A stretch of 25,276 bases of DNA, from positions 11,390,475 through 11,415,750 of the forward strand of contig NC_135554.1 in NCBI RefSeq assembly GCF_964340395.1, read 5' to 3'. A program made the position numbers and the translations under genes. Below, in pieces: positions 25,216 to 25,276 of the stretch. Within the stretch, counting starts at the first letter, position 1; each line of letters opens with the position of its first letter. The stretch is from Glandiceps talaboti (taxonomy: Eukaryota; Hemichordata; Enteropneusta; Spengelidae). The notes beneath the pieces are model-generated. The model was not told the DNA's origin. It worked only from the letters and a program-made list of their open reading frames with translations, and searched no databases.

Positions 25216-25276
25216 ATGCATGCATGTGTCTGTGTGTGTGCGTGCATGCGTACGAACGTGTGCATATGTGTATGTA

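Overview
This window is a piece of an AT-rich animal nuclear genome. The evidence is one long intron-split gene with GT-AG junctions, very dense microsatellites, a tRNA-derived SINE, a LINE 3' end and a family of short inverted-repeat transposons. The modular secreted protein it encodes (PAN, EGF, thrombospondin, SRCR and fibrinogen-like modules) suggests a marine invertebrate. I would guess a deuterostome such as a hemichordate or cephalochordate, but the sequence alone does not fix the taxon.

The only gene I can reconstruct with confidence lies on the + strand at 6697..20425. It has eleven coding exons whose junction phases agree throughout, giving a 657-residue protein. In order it contains: signal peptide and PAN/apple-like module (exon 1), EGF-like module (exon 2), two TSP1 repeats (exons 3 and 4), a group A six-cysteine SRCR domain split over exons 5 and 6, a third TSP1 repeat of group 2 type (exon 7), and a fibrinogen-related C-terminal domain (exons 8 to 11). 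A perfect donor 13 nt after the stop codon and a strong acceptor at 21345 suggest one further non-coding 3' UTR exon. The combination suggests a secreted adhesion or recognition protein of extracellular matrix, mucus or innate immunity. That role is inference from module types.

The introns and flanks are loaded with repeats. Intron 1 (5.3 kb) holds two copies of a MITE, a CT array broken by a 100-N assembly gap, a LINE remnant, a second CT/CCCT array and a tRNA-derived SINE. Intron 5 is almost filled by about 39 copies of a 27-bp minisatellite, and intron 6 by about 850 bp of ATCC-type tetranucleotide array. The 156-bp exon 6 between them therefore sits within 46 and 68 bp of two large arrays. 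Five full or near-full copies and one fragment of a roughly 355 to 390 bp MITE are spread over the window. Three copies have intact TTA or TAA target duplications, and the ends look PIF/Harbinger-like (Tourist type).

Upstream (1..6690) and downstream (21.4 to 25.3 kb) I find no confident gene. There is a weak minus-strand terminal-exon candidate near 780..1070, several long TA, AG, TATG and CA arrays, a foldback hairpin at 5339..5388, and a diverged tandem duplication at about 22278..22820. Most long open frames in the window are readings through tandem repeats and are not listed as genes.
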